A stretch of 64,000 nucleotides of DNA from Kitasatospora sp. NBC_01250 (GCF_036226465.1 NZ_CP108476.1:6944001-7008000); one strand, 5' to 3'. Counted from the stretch's first letter, positions 17,214-25,813 are shown. Notes: generated by a model from the letters alone, not told the origin. Translations and numbers: made by a program.

Positions 17214-18467
17214 GTGCAAAACGGTACAGAGTTCGAGCAGCTGCCGGAGCTCGACATGACGGCCCTCGCGCTGTTCGATCACGTACTCACCCACGGGGGC
17301 CTCGACGAGGGCCTCGCTGGGGGCTCGCCCGGGAGCTCCGCCGGGAGCCGTTCCGGGAGCGCGGGCGAGGGTGCGGGCGAGGCCGTGGGCGAGGGTGCGG
17401 ACGAGGGCGCGGGCGCGTCGGGCGGTGCGGCCGGTGGTGTGTCGGGCGGTGCCTCCGGCGACGGCGGGACGGCGGCGTGGCCGGCCGGCCTGACCCCCGA
17501 GCAGGTCCGCCACGCCCGGCACACGCTGCTCGCGCTGCGCCTGCTCCGCCCGGCGCCGGGCCGCCCCGAGCTGCTCATCCCCACCAGCCCCGAGGCCGCC
17601 GCCGCCGAGGCGCTCGGCCCGCTGGAGGCGCGGATCGCCGAGGCCAGCTCGCACGCGCAGGCCATCCGCGACGAGCTGCACGCGCTGATGCCGCGCTACC
17701 GCTCCTCGCTGCGCGAGCGCGGCCGGCAGGTCGGCACCGACCGGCTGCCGGACCTGCGCACCGTCTCCGCGATGCTCACCGAGGAGTCCGCCCGGTGCCG
17801 CGAGGAGGTGTTCACCATCCAGCCCGGCGGCGGCCGGCAGCCCGGCCGGCTGGCGGAGGCGGTCAGCCGTGACCTGGCGATGCTGGGGCGGGGCGTGCGG
17901 ATGCGGACCCTCTACCAGCACTCCGCCCGCGCCAACCTCGCCACCCAGAGCTACGTGGAGACCCTGACCGCCTCCGGCGCCCAGTACCGCACCGCGCCCG
18001 AGCTGCCCGACCGGGCGGTGGTCTTCGACCGTTCGGTGGCCTTCCTGCCGGCCCGCGCCGAGGGCGGCTCGGGAGAGGGGGCGGTGCTGGTCCGCGACCC
18101 GGACATCGTCGGCTACCTGTGCCGGGTCTTCGACCAGCTCTGGGCCACCGCCACGCCGTTCCACGGCGCCAGCGAGGCCGCCTACCGCGAGGTCGGCGAC
18201 AGCCTGCGGCGCGCGCTGGTGGGGATGCTCGCCGAGGGGGTCAAGGACGAGGTGATCGCGCGCCGGCTCGGCATGTCGCTGCGCACCTGCCGGCGGCACA
18301 TCGCCGACGTGCTGCTCACCCTGGGCGCGGAGAGCCGGTTCCAGGGCGGAGTGCTCGCGGAGCGCAGCGGGCTCACCGAGCCGGAGCGCGCGGGCGAGGT
18401 GCCCGGCGAGGCGTCCGGCGAGGGCGACGGTCCGGGCCAGGGCCAGGGCCGGGAGGGGCGGGGCTGA
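17214..18467 (+). CDS. LuxR-family regulator with TrmB/phospholipase D-like N-terminal region, 417 aa
   Basis: GTG start after AGGGG. The C-terminal HTH is MLAEGVKDEVIARRLGMSL then RTCRRHIADVLLTLGA at about residues 340-375. The middle (MLTEESARCREEVFTIQPGG ... GVRMRTLYQHSARAN) matches the non-receiver, non-ATPase LuxR regulators common in Streptomyces. The N-terminus contains a Gly/Glu/Ala-rich insert of about 70 residues, and the tail is also low-complexity, both odd for the family. No phospho-acceptor is seen. Likely controls the divergent peptide genes. Confidence 0.9.
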   Translation: MQNGTEFEQLPELDMTALALFDHVLTHGGLDEGLAGGSPGSSAGSRSGSAGEGAGEAVGEGADEGAGASGGAAGGVSGGASGDGGTAAWPAGLTPEQVRHARHTLLALRLLRPAPGRPELLIPTSPEAAAAEALGPLEARIAEASSHAQAIRDELHALMPRYRSSLRERGRQVGTDRLPDLRTVSAMLTEESARCREEVFTIQPGGGRQPGRLAEAVSRDLAMLGRGVRMRTLYQHSARANLATQSYVETLTASGAQYRTAPELPDRAVVFDRSVAFLPARAEGGSGEGAVLVRDPDIVGYLCRVFDQLWATATPFHGASEAAYREVGDSLRRALVGMLAEGVKDEVIARRLGMSLRTCRRHIADVLLTLGAESRFQGGVLAERSGLTEPERAGEVPGEASGEGDGPGQGQGREGRG

Positions 18468-19307
18468 TCAGGCGGTGCGCACGCCCACCGCGAAGATCCG
18501 GCGGAACGGGAAGACCGTGCCGTGCGGTCCGGCCGGGTAGGCCTCGCGCAGCAGGGCGGCGTACTCGGCCAGGAAGGCGGCGCGCTCGGCCGGATCGGTG
18601 AGCCGGGCCAGGACCGGGCGCAGTGCGGTGCCCTTGGTCCATTCGAGGACGGGGTCGGGTCCGGTCAGCAGGGTGCTGTAGGTGGTCTCCCAGACATCGG
18701 GCGTGCAGCCCGCGGCGAGCAGCGCCTCCAGATAGGCGCCGGGCTCGTGCACCCCGGCGCGGACGGCCTCGGTGCCGAGCCGGTCGCGCCAGCGCGCACT
18801 GCTGCGCAGCTCGCCCAGCAGCACGTGGCTGGGCGCCTCGAAGTTGCCCGGGACCTGGAAGGCGAGCACGCCGCCCGGCTTGAGCGCGGCGGCCCAGCGG
18901 GGCAGCAGGCCGAGGTGGCCGTCGACCCACTGCAGCGTGGCGTTGGAGACGATCAGGTCGGGCGCCGCCGGTGCGGGGTCGTAGGTCCCGGCGTCGGCGA
19001 GCAGGTAGTCGGCGCTCGGCTCGCCCTGCGCGGAGCGGGCGGTGGCGAGCATCTCGGCGGAGTTGTCGATGCCGGTGATCTTCGCGGCCGGCCACCGGTG
19101 GCGGATGCCCGCCGTCGAGTTGCCCGGCCCGCAGCCGATGTCGAGCACGACCGGGTCGGCGGGCAGCTCCGGTACCCGGCCGAGCAGCTCGCGCAGCGGG
19201 CGGGTGCGCTCGTCGGCGAACCGGAGGTACTGCTGGGGGTCCCAGGCGGGGGCGTTGGCCGGGGGGTTGACGGGGGCGTTGGCGGGCGTGGCGTCGGCAG
19301 CGGACAT
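18468..19307 (-). CDS. tam: Trans-aconitate 2-methyltransferase, 279 aa
   Basis: Starts at ATG 19307 after GGGAG. SAM motif I is VLDIGCGPGNSTAGI and the family signature WDPQQYLRFADERTRP ... VSNATLQWV is present, typical of Tam proteins that methylate trans-aconitate, an inhibitor of aconitase. Its stop abuts the stop of the convergent LuxR gene. In S. coelicolor tam is controlled by the MarR protein TamR; here an operator array lies upstream but no adjacent marR gene is visible. Confidence 0.9.
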   Translation of the reverse strand: MSAADATPANAPVNPPANAPAWDPQQYLRFADERTRPLRELLGRVPELPADPVVLDIGCGPGNSTAGIRHRWPAAKITGIDNSAEMLATARSAQGEPSADYLLADAGTYDPAPAAPDLIVSNATLQWVDGHLGLLPRWAAALKPGGVLAFQVPGNFEAPSHVLLGELRSSARWRDRLGTEAVRAGVHEPGAYLEALLAAGCTPDVWETTYSTLLTGPDPVLEWTKGTALRPVLARLTDPAERAAFLAEYAALLREAYPAGPHGTVFPFRRIFAVGVRTA

Positions 19308-19322
19308 GGCGGGCTCCCAAGT

Positions 19323-19383
19323 ATCTCGACATCAAGATATCTACAGGGAGAGCTTGCTCCCTGATTTATCTTGATGTCAAGAG
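19323..19383. promoter_or_regulatory. Paired MarR-type operators flanking a hairpin, upstream of tam
   Basis: ATCTCGACATCAAGAT (19323-19338) and ATCTTGATGTCAAGAG (19368-19383) are each near-palindromic, the second with perfect TCTTGA-TG-TCAAGA, and the two are inverted relative to each other over 12 bp (GACATCAAGATA / TATCTTGATGTC). Between them CAGGGAG-AGCTTG-CTCCCTG forms a perfect 7-bp hairpin. The half-site matches the TCTTGA/TCAAGA pattern typical of MarR-family operators. Confidence 0.65.
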
Positions 19384-19439
19384 ATCGGGGGTCCGGGCGG
19401 CGTGTCGCCCGGCCGGTCGCCGCCCGGCCGCCCGGCCCG

Positions 19440-20207
19440 TCACGGCAGGGTCAGGATGCGCGGGCCCTCGTCGGTGATCGCGACCGTGTGCTCGGCGTGG
19501 GCGGCGCGGCTGCCGTCGGTGGTGACCAGGGTCCAGCCGTCCGGGGCGGTGTCGTAGTCGCCGCGGCCCCCGGCCAGGAACATCGGCTCGATCGCCAGCA
19601 CCATGCCGTGCTGCAGCCGCATGCCGCGTCCGGGGCGGCCGTCGTTGGGCAGGTGCGGGTCCTCGTGCATGCGGCGGCCGATGCCGTGGCCGCCGAAGTC
19701 GGCCGGGATCCCGTAGCCGGCGGCCCGGCCGACGCTGCCGATCGCGTGCGAGATGTCGCCGAGCCGGGCGCCGACCACCGCGGCGGCGATGCCTGCGGCC
19801 AGTGCGCGCTCGGTGGTCTCGATCAGGGCCAGGTCGGCCGGGCGCGGGGTGCCGACGGTGAAACTGACGGCCGCGTCGCCCGCCCAGCCGCCGAGCAGGG
19901 CGCCGCAGTCGATGCTCACCAGGTCGCCGTCCCGCAGCCGGTAGTCCGTCGGGATGCCGTGCACGATCGCGTCGTTGACGGAGGCGCAGATCACCGCCGG
20001 GAACGGGGTGTCGGCGAAGCTCGGGCGGTAGTTCAGGAACGGCGAGTCGGCGCCCGCCTCGCGCAGGACCTCGCGCGCCACCTCGTCCAGCTCCCTGAGC
20101 GAGACTCGCACGTCCGCCGCTCGGCGCACGGCCGCGAGGGCCTCGCCCACGACTCGGCCGGCCGTGCGCATCGCGTCCAGCGACGCATCCGACTTGATCT
20201 CCACCAT
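19440..20207 (-). CDS. map: Type I methionine aminopeptidase, 255 aa
   Basis: Removes initiator methionine from nascent proteins. Metal ligands are visible as two Asp in SIDCGALLGGWAGDAAVSF, His in FGGHGIGRRMHEDPH, Glu in LAIEPM and Glu in HAEHTVAI. ATG 20207 is preceded by GAGGCGACCGGAG. Family length is normal. Divergent from a small XRE gene across an AT-rich spacer; streptomycetes usually carry more than one map, so this may be the accessory copy. Confidence 0.93.
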   Translation of the reverse strand: MVEIKSDASLDAMRTAGRVVGEALAAVRRAADVRVSLRELDEVAREVLREAGADSPFLNYRPSFADTPFPAVICASVNDAIVHGIPTDYRLRDGDLVSIDCGALLGGWAGDAAVSFTVGTPRPADLALIETTERALAAGIAAAVVGARLGDISHAIGSVGRAAGYGIPADFGGHGIGRRMHEDPHLPNDGRPGRGMRLQHGMVLAIEPMFLAGGRGDYDTAPDGWTLVTTDGSRAAHAEHTVAITDEGPRILTLP

Positions 20208-20278
20208 CTCCGGTCGCCTCCATCGGGCCAGGTCGGGCCGGGTGCGGACATGTCGCGGCACCGGCCCTGCCAATTCTT

Positions 20279-20288
20279 ATACCGGTAT
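20279..20288. promoter_or_regulatory. Palindrome ATACCGGTAT in AT-rich divergent promoter region
   Basis: A 10-bp perfect palindrome inside a locally AT-rich stretch (about 20271-20312) between map and the XRE gene. Candidate operator for that regulator or core promoter elements for both genes. Confidence 0.4.
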
Positions 20289-20315
20289 TTGTATCACGGC
20301 ATTAGAATAACGGCC

Positions 20316-20591
20316 ATGGTGCGCACTCCTCTCACTCCGCAGGAACGCGAACGCGGCGAACGGCTCGGCGCTCTGCTGCGTCGGGCCCGCGGCGACCGCA
20401 GCATGGTCGAGGTCGCGGCGCAGGCCGGGCTGTCGGCCGAGACGCTGCGCAAGATCGAGACCGGCCGGGCGCCGACCCCGGCGTTCTTCACGGTGGTCGC
20501 GCTGGCCGCGGCGCTGGGGCTGCGACTGGACGAGGTCGCCACGCACTGCGCGATCGTGGAGCCGGTGGGGCAGGCGCTGCTCTCCGCCTGA
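20316..20591 (+). CDS. Small XRE-type regulator, 91 aa
   Basis: Single HTH domain (LGALLRRARGDRS, VEVAAQAGLSAETLRKIETG) spanning residues 15-75 and little else. Divergent from map with a 10-bp palindrome in between. Likely a local repressor; target uncertain. Confidence 0.88.
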   Translation: MVRTPLTPQERERGERLGALLRRARGDRSMVEVAAQAGLSAETLRKIETGRAPTPAFFTVVALAAALGLRLDEVATHCAIVEPVGQALLSA

Positions 20592-20627
20592 TCGTTCGGC
20601 TCGGGCGCGCCGGCGGCGGGTGCGCTC

Positions 20628-20702
20628 GCGGTTCGGGCGTCCGCGGTTCGGACGCTCGCGGTTCGCGCGCCTGCGATTCGGGCGCCTGCGGTTCAGGCGT
20701 CC
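20628..20702. repeat. Five tandem 15-bp repeats
   Basis: Units GCGGTTCGGGCGTCC, GCGGTTCGGACGCTC, GCGGTTCGCGCGCCT, GCGATTCGGGCGCCT, GCGGTTCAGGCGTCC, with the last overlapping the stop codon of the TetR remnant. The period keeps a reading frame, but no start or ribosome site is seen. Confidence 0.8.
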
Positions 20703-20840
20703 GCGGCGAGTTCGGCCCGCAGGCCGCCGATGATCAGTGCGAGGCCGGCGGTGAACGCCGCGTCCTTCTCGGCCGGCTTCTCGGCGGCCCAGGCCGCCAT
20801 GTGCGGATAGCGCTCCGGCTCGATCGCCGGCAGGACCGCC
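20693..20840 (-). pseudogene. C-terminal remnant of a TetR-family regulator
   Basis: Reading leftwards from about 20840 gives LSAVLPAIEPERYPHMAAW ... GLALIIGGLRAELAADA and a stop at 20693. This is the ending of a TetR/AcrR ligand domain (ERYPHMAAW, FTAGLALIIGGL). The DNA-binding half is absent and the frame runs straight into the truncated hydrolase on the other strand. Confidence 0.75.
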
Positions 20841-21521
20841 GACAGCTGGTGGGCCCAACTGCCCGCGCTGGCCGAGCACTACCGGGTCTACGCGCCGGAG
20901 CGCCGCGGACACGGGCGGACCCACGACCTGCCCGGCCCGGTGACCAGCGCGCTGATGGCCGAGGACACCGCGGCCTTCCTGGACGAGCTGGGGACCGGGC
21001 CGGTGCACCTGGTCGGCTGGAGCGCCGGCGGCCAGGTCGCGCTCTGGCTCGCGCTGCGGCGGCCCGACCTGGTCCGCAAGCTGGTCCTGATCAGCTCGGG
21101 GGTCCGGCGTGACGGCGGAACGGAGGCCGATCAGGCGCTGCTGAGCGAGGCCGGGACCGTGCTGCTCGACTCGATGCTCCGCCCGCAGTACGAGCCGCTC
21201 TCGCCGGACGGGCCCGAGCACTTCCCGGTCGTCTTCGAGAAGTGGCTGCAGATGTGGCGCGAGGAGCCGGACTTCGGCTTCGAGCGGCTGGCGCAGCTGT
21301 CGATGCCGGTGCTGGTGATGCAGGGCGACGACGACGGCGTGCGGGTGGAGCACAGCGCTGCGGTCGCCACCGCACTGCCGGACGCCCAGCTCGCGGTGGT
21401 CCCGGGCACTTCGCATGTGGCGCCGCTGGAGAAGCCGGCACTGGTGAACCAGCTGCTGCTGGACTTCCTGGCGGAGGAGCAGGCGGCGAAGTTCATGCCC
21501 CTGGGGGCGCTGGAGGCCTGA
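20835..21521 (+). pseudogene. Alpha/beta hydrolase lacking its N-terminus
   Basis: In-frame sequence begins TADSWWAQLPALAEHYRVYAP and continues RRGHGRTHDLPGP, the nucleophile elbow GWSAGGQ, Asp in MQGDDDGVR and His in PGTSHVAP, so the catalytic triad is intact. The first beta strands and the LLHG oxyanion loop are gone, replaced by the TetR remnant. A GTG at 20940 could start a shorter product, but it would lack the fold's N-terminal third. Confidence 0.75.
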
Positions 21522-21540
21522 CGGCCGGGGCCGTCAGGCC
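21515..21540. terminator. Bidirectional terminator hairpin
   Basis: GGCCTGACGG / CCGTCAGGCC, perfect 10-bp stem with CCGGGG loop, between the convergent hydrolase remnant and the lectin gene. Confidence 0.75.
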
Positions 21541-21552
21541 GTGCGGGGTGGC

Positions 21553-22323
21553 TCAGTGGGGCAGTGCCCAGTTCTGGTTGGCCGCGCCGTTGCAGTCCCA
21601 GATGCCGAGCTGGTTGCCGTTGTTGGTGCCGAAGCCCAGGTCGTCCAGGCAGCGGCCGGACTGCGGGTTGAGCAGCGAGCCGTTGGGCTGCGGCTTCCAC
21701 TGCTGCGAGCCGGTGCCGTTGCAGTCGTAGAGCTGCACCATGGTGTGGTTGGCGGTGCCGCCGCCCGTCACGTCCATGCACTTGCCGAGCACGCGCAGCG
21801 TCCCGTCGACCCCGACCGTCCAGTGCTGGGCGTTGCTGCCGTTGCAGTCGTAGATCTGGATCGGGTTGCCGTTGTTGGTCTTCGCGCCCGCGTCGTCGAT
21901 GCACTTGCCGACATACCCGGTGATCTGGCCCTGCGGCCCGGCCACCGGCGGGGGCGGCGGGGTCACCACGCCGGTGAAGACGACCTGCGGGAACGAGATC
22001 GTCTTGTCGATGCCGCAGAACGCGATGCTCTGGCCGGTGCCGACGATCGTGGCGCCCTGGGCGATCATCACGTACGGGCCCGTGCCGTTGACGTACCACG
22101 TGCACGTCGCCTGCACGTGCCAGGACTGCAGGGGGTTGATGCCCGTACAGATCCCGATGGCCGAGCCGCCACCGTTGTTGAAGGCGCTGCACCCGCCGTC
22201 CTGGGCAGCGGCCGGCGCCGCCTTGGTGCTCGTCGGGGCCGCCGCCTGGGCAGCGGCGGGGAGGGTGAGGGCCACGGCGGAGGCCAGCAGCGTTGTCATC
22301 ATGACAGCAGCGGTACGGCGCAT
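21553..22323 (-). CDS. Secreted ricin-type beta-trefoil lectin protein, 256 aa
   Basis: Signal peptide MRRTAAVMMTTLLASAVAL with cleavage near AQAAA. Residues 30-120 form a small cysteine-containing domain (CSAFNNGGGSAIGICTG ... ATCTWYVNGTG) that I cannot name. After a PPPPP linker comes a ricin B-type trefoil with three repeats ending in QHW, QQW and QNW (the QxW motif). The trefoil probably binds polysaccharide; no catalytic domain is attached, which is unusual, so the N-terminal domain is the part worth studying. Confidence 0.9.
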   Translation of the reverse strand: MRRTAAVMMTTLLASAVALTLPAAAQAAAPTSTKAAPAAAQDGGCSAFNNGGGSAIGICTGINPLQSWHVQATCTWYVNGTGPYVMIAQGATIVGTGQSIAFCGIDKTISFPQVVFTGVVTPPPPPVAGPQGQITGYVGKCIDDAGAKTNNGNPIQIYDCNGSNAQHWTVGVDGTLRVLGKCMDVTGGGTANHTMVQLYDCNGTGSQQWKPQPNGSLLNPQSGRCLDDLGFGTNNGNQLGIWDCNGAANQNWALPH

Positions 22324-22520
22324 GAGAGTTGAGCCCTTTCCGTGGTGATCGGGTGAGGGGGTGCTGCTCAGACGTTCATATGTGCTGCCCAGAGCATCGC
22401 AGTGCTGCGGAGAGGGCGTCAACGGATGTGAGGCTACAAGAACTTGCCATTCATTTCAGCTGATGCGTCGGTCGGTTCGCCCACCGGCGCCGAAGGACGA
22501 CGGGTAGGTTCGGCCGATTC

Positions 22521-22829
22521 ATGGAGCATGTCGACGAGCTGTGGGACCGTGGCCGGAGCATCCGGGATCTGCTAGGTTCTGCTGCGCCGCCCGTCCTGGA
22601 GCTGCCGCCGGTCATCGAGCAGGCCCAGGCTGCTGGCTGGGACGTCAGCGTGAACCTGTCTACGACGATAGTTGACTGGATGTCAGGACATATCGGTGAG
22701 CTCGAGGAGCTGACGGGCCACCCGGTTCGGTTCCGTCACCGGCGGCCGGTGGGTGCTCCGCCGGCATATCCGTGGGAGGCCGCGCCTGGGGCGCTGGCGG
22801 ACGCGACGAGTGCGGCGGGGCACTCCTGA
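22521..22829 (+). CDS. Hypothetical protein, 102 aa
   Basis: ATG 22521 opens a frame with mixed codon usage (CTA, ATA, GTT, TCT appear), less biased than neighbours, which may point to acquired DNA. The product has no motif I recognise. A second short frame (ATG 22837 to 22938, 33 codons, ending WAFIDPLQH) follows and may be a remnant of a longer gene. Nothing further is recognised up to 23108. Confidence 0.4.
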   Translation: MEHVDELWDRGRSIRDLLGSAAPPVLELPPVIEQAQAAGWDVSVNLSTTIVDWMSGHIGELEELTGHPVRFRHRRPVGAPPAYPWEAAPGALADATSAAGHS

Positions 22830-23108
22830 GCTGGGCATGGTCTACGCCGTGCGTCTGCTCGATGCTCTCCAGGGTGAGGCGGCGCCGCGGGTTCGGATGC
22901 ACGATGGTTGGGCGTTCATCGACCCGCTTCAGCATTGAACTCGGCAACGCGCTCGCAGGACAGCGGGACAGGCTTGGCGGCGCCCAGGCGTCAACCCCGA
23001 CCGGCTACGGTTGGTTGACCCACGGCCAACATCGCGGTAGAAGTACCCCGTTCGCACGCGCTGGCCCGACTCGGGCGTGGCGACTCGTGAGACATCGGGG
23101 GGTGTTGC

Positions 23109-25184
23109 ATGAGGCTGGACGCGGAACCTGGGGCCGTCATCGCCGAACGCTACCGGCTGGTCAAGGTGCTGGGGGCCGGTGGAGCGGGGCGGGTCTGGCT
23201 GGCACATGACCTGAGACTCGGCGACGCGTCCGTGGCCATGAAGGAGATCCGGCTCCCGTTTGCTTCCAGTGCGGCCGAGTACGGTCGCCACCTCGAACGG
23301 GCCCAGCGCGAAGCGCGCAACGCCCAGAAGTTGCGCGACCACCCGAACATCGTCACTGTCTACGACTTCCTGATCGAGCACGAAGTCCCGTGGATCGTCA
23401 TGCAGTTCATCGACGGCCGCTCGCTCCATGAGGTGCTGGCCGACGGCCCGCTGCCGGTGGCCACCGTCAAGCGGATCGCCACCGCACTGCTCGATGCGCT
23501 CGAAGCCGCGCACGGCAAGCGGATCGTGCACCGGGACATCAAGCCCGCCAACGTCATGTTCGCCGACGACGGGGCCGTTCTGCTCACCGATTTCGGGATC
23601 GCGCACTTCCAGCCCGACAGTGGCTTGACCACAACTGGCATGATCATCGGCTCGGCTGAATATCTGGCCCCCGAACGAGCCCGCGGCGAGGAGGGCGGCA
23701 CCGCGGGCGACCTCTTTTCGCTGGGGGTGACGCTCTATCACGCGCTCGAGGGAATCTCGCCGTTCCGGCGCGAGACCCTTCTCGGTTCACTCCATGCGGT
23801 GCTCAGCGACGAGGCTCCACCGCCACGGCGCTCCGAGTGGATGGCACCGCTGATCACCCAACTGATCGCGAAGAACCCCGCTGATCGGCCGACCATCGCC
23901 AAGGCGCGCGTCCTGCTCGGCGAGCCGACCACCGTGGTCCTGCCGCCGTCCCCTCCCACCAAGGTCTTTCCGGGGGAAGGCCTCAAGGGGGAGAGGCTCA
24001 AGGGGGAAGGCCTCAAGGGGGACGGGACCAGGAAGGAAGCGCTGCGGGGGGACGGACACACGAGGGTGCCGCCTCCCCAGCGGCCCGCTCGGCCCGCTCC
24101 TCGTTCCGAGGCCCGGGCCGGCCTCCTGCTCAGCCTGGCCGTCATCGTGGGCATCCTTGCCTGGCTCTACCACGGCAATCAGGGCTTCGCCGCCTTCGTG
24201 ACCGACACGATGGGCCTGTCCGGCGACGCTGCCTCCGCGCATCAGGGCGACTGCCTGCACCAGGACCCCCAGCACGGCTGGGCGGAGGTTCCCTGCTTTT
24301 CCGCAGCCGCCGACCGGAAGGTGCTCCAGCAGCTCTCCGCCGCCACCGGGCAGACCAACGCCTGCGCCGGCCTCGCCGGGTGGGACGGCTCGACCGACAG
24401 CACCATCCTCGTCGGCCCTGCCGACCAGGAGGTGCGGCTCTGCACGGCGCCCAGGAGCCAGGCCAACGCCGCCCCGGGTCCCGCGCCGACCGCGCCGACC
24501 GCCTCGTACACCCCGCCGACGTACGCCCCACCGACGTACGCTCCGCCGACCTACGCTCCGCCGACGTACGCCCCGCCGACCTACGCTCCGCCGAGCTACG
24601 CCCCGCCCACGTTCGCCCCCACCACCCCGTCCTTCGATCCGGCTTCGCTCGACAGCTCCCGGATCGATCAGACCCCGCTGACCAGCGAGGCGCTGCTGCC
24701 CGACTCGTTCACGGACTCGAAAGGCGTGGTCTACACCAGGAACAGTGGATCGTCCCAGAGTTGCCTGACCAGCCACGAGAGCCAAGCCGTACAGACCGTG
24801 CTGCGCAATGGCAGCTGCGTCAACCAGATCGTCGGGACCTACACCGACTCACAGTCACACATCATGGTGGACGTCGAAGTGGAGCCGATGGCGGATGCCC
24901 AGACCGCCACGGCAAGCCACAACTCCCTCTCCCACGCGTACGACGGTGACTGGGGCCTCTGGTGTCCGGATACCGGAGCGGGCTCCCAGATCTGCAACGA
25001 TCGTGAGAACACCGACCAGGCCACCCAGTCCGGCTATGTCACCAACCACCACCGCTATCTGATCCACTCGCTGGCCATCTACATCAGCCTGGGCACCGAC
25101 AAGAGCGCTGCGCCATGGACGGACGCCGCAGCGTACGCCGCAGTCGATGCGGCGGGCCCGCAGAACTACTCGGGCAACCAGTGA
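23109..25184 (+). CDS. Membrane Ser/Thr protein kinase with secreted C-terminal domain, 691 aa
   Basis: Kinase domain residues 14-270: glycine loop VLGAGGAGRVW, Lys45 in VAMKEI, HRDIKPANV (141-149), DFG at 161-163 and APER. A juxtamembrane GEGLKGERLKGEGLKGDG repeat follows, then one TM helix at about 337-354. Outside the membrane are a cysteine-containing segment, about six PPTYA repeats forming a cell-wall-spanning linker, and a C-terminal domain with four cysteines (SCLTSHESQAVQ, NGSCVNQ, GLWCPDTG, QICNDREN). No PASTA domains. The terminal domain probably senses an external cue of unknown nature. Confidence 0.93.
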   Translation: MRLDAEPGAVIAERYRLVKVLGAGGAGRVWLAHDLRLGDASVAMKEIRLPFASSAAEYGRHLERAQREARNAQKLRDHPNIVTVYDFLIEHEVPWIVMQFIDGRSLHEVLADGPLPVATVKRIATALLDALEAAHGKRIVHRDIKPANVMFADDGAVLLTDFGIAHFQPDSGLTTTGMIIGSAEYLAPERARGEEGGTAGDLFSLGVTLYHALEGISPFRRETLLGSLHAVLSDEAPPPRRSEWMAPLITQLIAKNPADRPTIAKARVLLGEPTTVVLPPSPPTKVFPGEGLKGERLKGEGLKGDGTRKEALRGDGHTRVPPPQRPARPAPRSEARAGLLLSLAVIVGILAWLYHGNQGFAAFVTDTMGLSGDAASAHQGDCLHQDPQHGWAEVPCFSAAADRKVLQQLSAATGQTNACAGLAGWDGSTDSTILVGPADQEVRLCTAPRSQANAAPGPAPTAPTASYTPPTYAPPTYAPPTYAPPTYAPPTYAPPSYAPPTFAPTTPSFDPASLDSSRIDQTPLTSEALLPDSFTDSKGVVYTRNSGSSQSCLTSHESQAVQTVLRNGSCVNQIVGTYTDSQSHIMVDVEVEPMADAQTATASHNSLSHAYDGDWGLWCPDTGAGSQICNDRENTDQATQSGYVTNHHRYLIHSLAIYISLGTDKSAAPWTDAAAYAAVDAAGPQNYSGNQ

Positions 25185-25189
25185 CCGTT

Positions 25190-25206
25190 CCCCCGGCGAC
25201 CGGGGG
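25190..25206. terminator. Hairpin after the kinase gene
   Basis: CCCCCGG-CGA-CCGGGGG, perfect 7-bp stem five nucleotides past the stop codon. Confidence 0.6.
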
Positions 25207-25306
25207 CGATGACGGTGCATCGAGCCGGCCGACCCGCCGGCCGGGGCAGCGCAGCGCCCCCGCTGCGGCGCGGGCCGGAGCGGGGGCCGGGGGACGGTGT
25301 GGGCGG

Positions 25307-25720
25307 TCAGCTGGCCGCGGCTGCGGCGCCGGCTTCGGCGATGGGCTGGTCTTCGCCGCGGGTGCCGCCCGCGACGCCGATGGCGCCGGCGATGGCGCCG
25401 TTGACGAAGATCGGGATGCCGCCGGGGAGGAGGGCGAAGCCGGGCTGGGCTGCCATGGTGGCGAGCAGGACCGGGTCGCCACCGGCGACCTTGCCGAAGT
25501 CGGCGGTGGGGACGCCGAGTCCGGCGGCGGTGACCGCCTTGTGGGTGGCCACGGTGGTGGCCCAGAAGGTCGCGCTGTCCATCCGGGCCAGGGTCTGCTG
25601 GTTGCCGCCGGCATCCACCACGACGACCGCGACGGCGACCTTGAGGGCGGCCGCCTCGGTCAGGGCGGCGTCCAGGATCTTGCGGGCCTGGGCGGCGGAG
25701 ATGATCGGTGCGGTGGTCAT
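25307..25720 (-). CDS. HbpS/GlcG-like (DUF336) protein, 137 aa
   Basis: ATG 25720 after AGGAG. The sequence VVVDAGGNQQTLARMDSA, then LLPGGIPIFVNGAIAGAIGVAGG, is diagnostic of the GlcG/HbpS family, whose Streptomyces member HbpS binds heme extracellularly. No signal peptide is visible here, so a cytoplasmic role is likelier. It lies 90 bp downstream of the heme oxygenase gene on the same strand, so a heme-related link to the cluster is possible but unproven. Confidence 0.9.
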   Translation of the reverse strand: MTTAPIISAAQARKILDAALTEAAALKVAVAVVVVDAGGNQQTLARMDSATFWATTVATHKAVTAAGLGVPTADFGKVAGGDPVLLATMAAQPGFALLPGGIPIFVNGAIAGAIGVAGGTRGEDQPIAEAGAAAAAS

Positions 25721-25813
25721 CTGTCCATACTCCTGAGGTAGGTGACGATGTGTCATATAGCTTGAAGGGGTGGGAGGATAGGAGTCAGTCAGGCGCGCCG
25801 GGGGCGGGGTGGT

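Noticed and set aside
20628..20702. CRISPR-like array
   Set aside because: Repeats are 15 bp, directly abutting, without spacers; a simple tandem repeat.
22837..22938. 33-codon frame after the hypothetical gene
   Set aside because: Weak ribosome site and no features; mentioned with the upstream gene as a possible remnant only.
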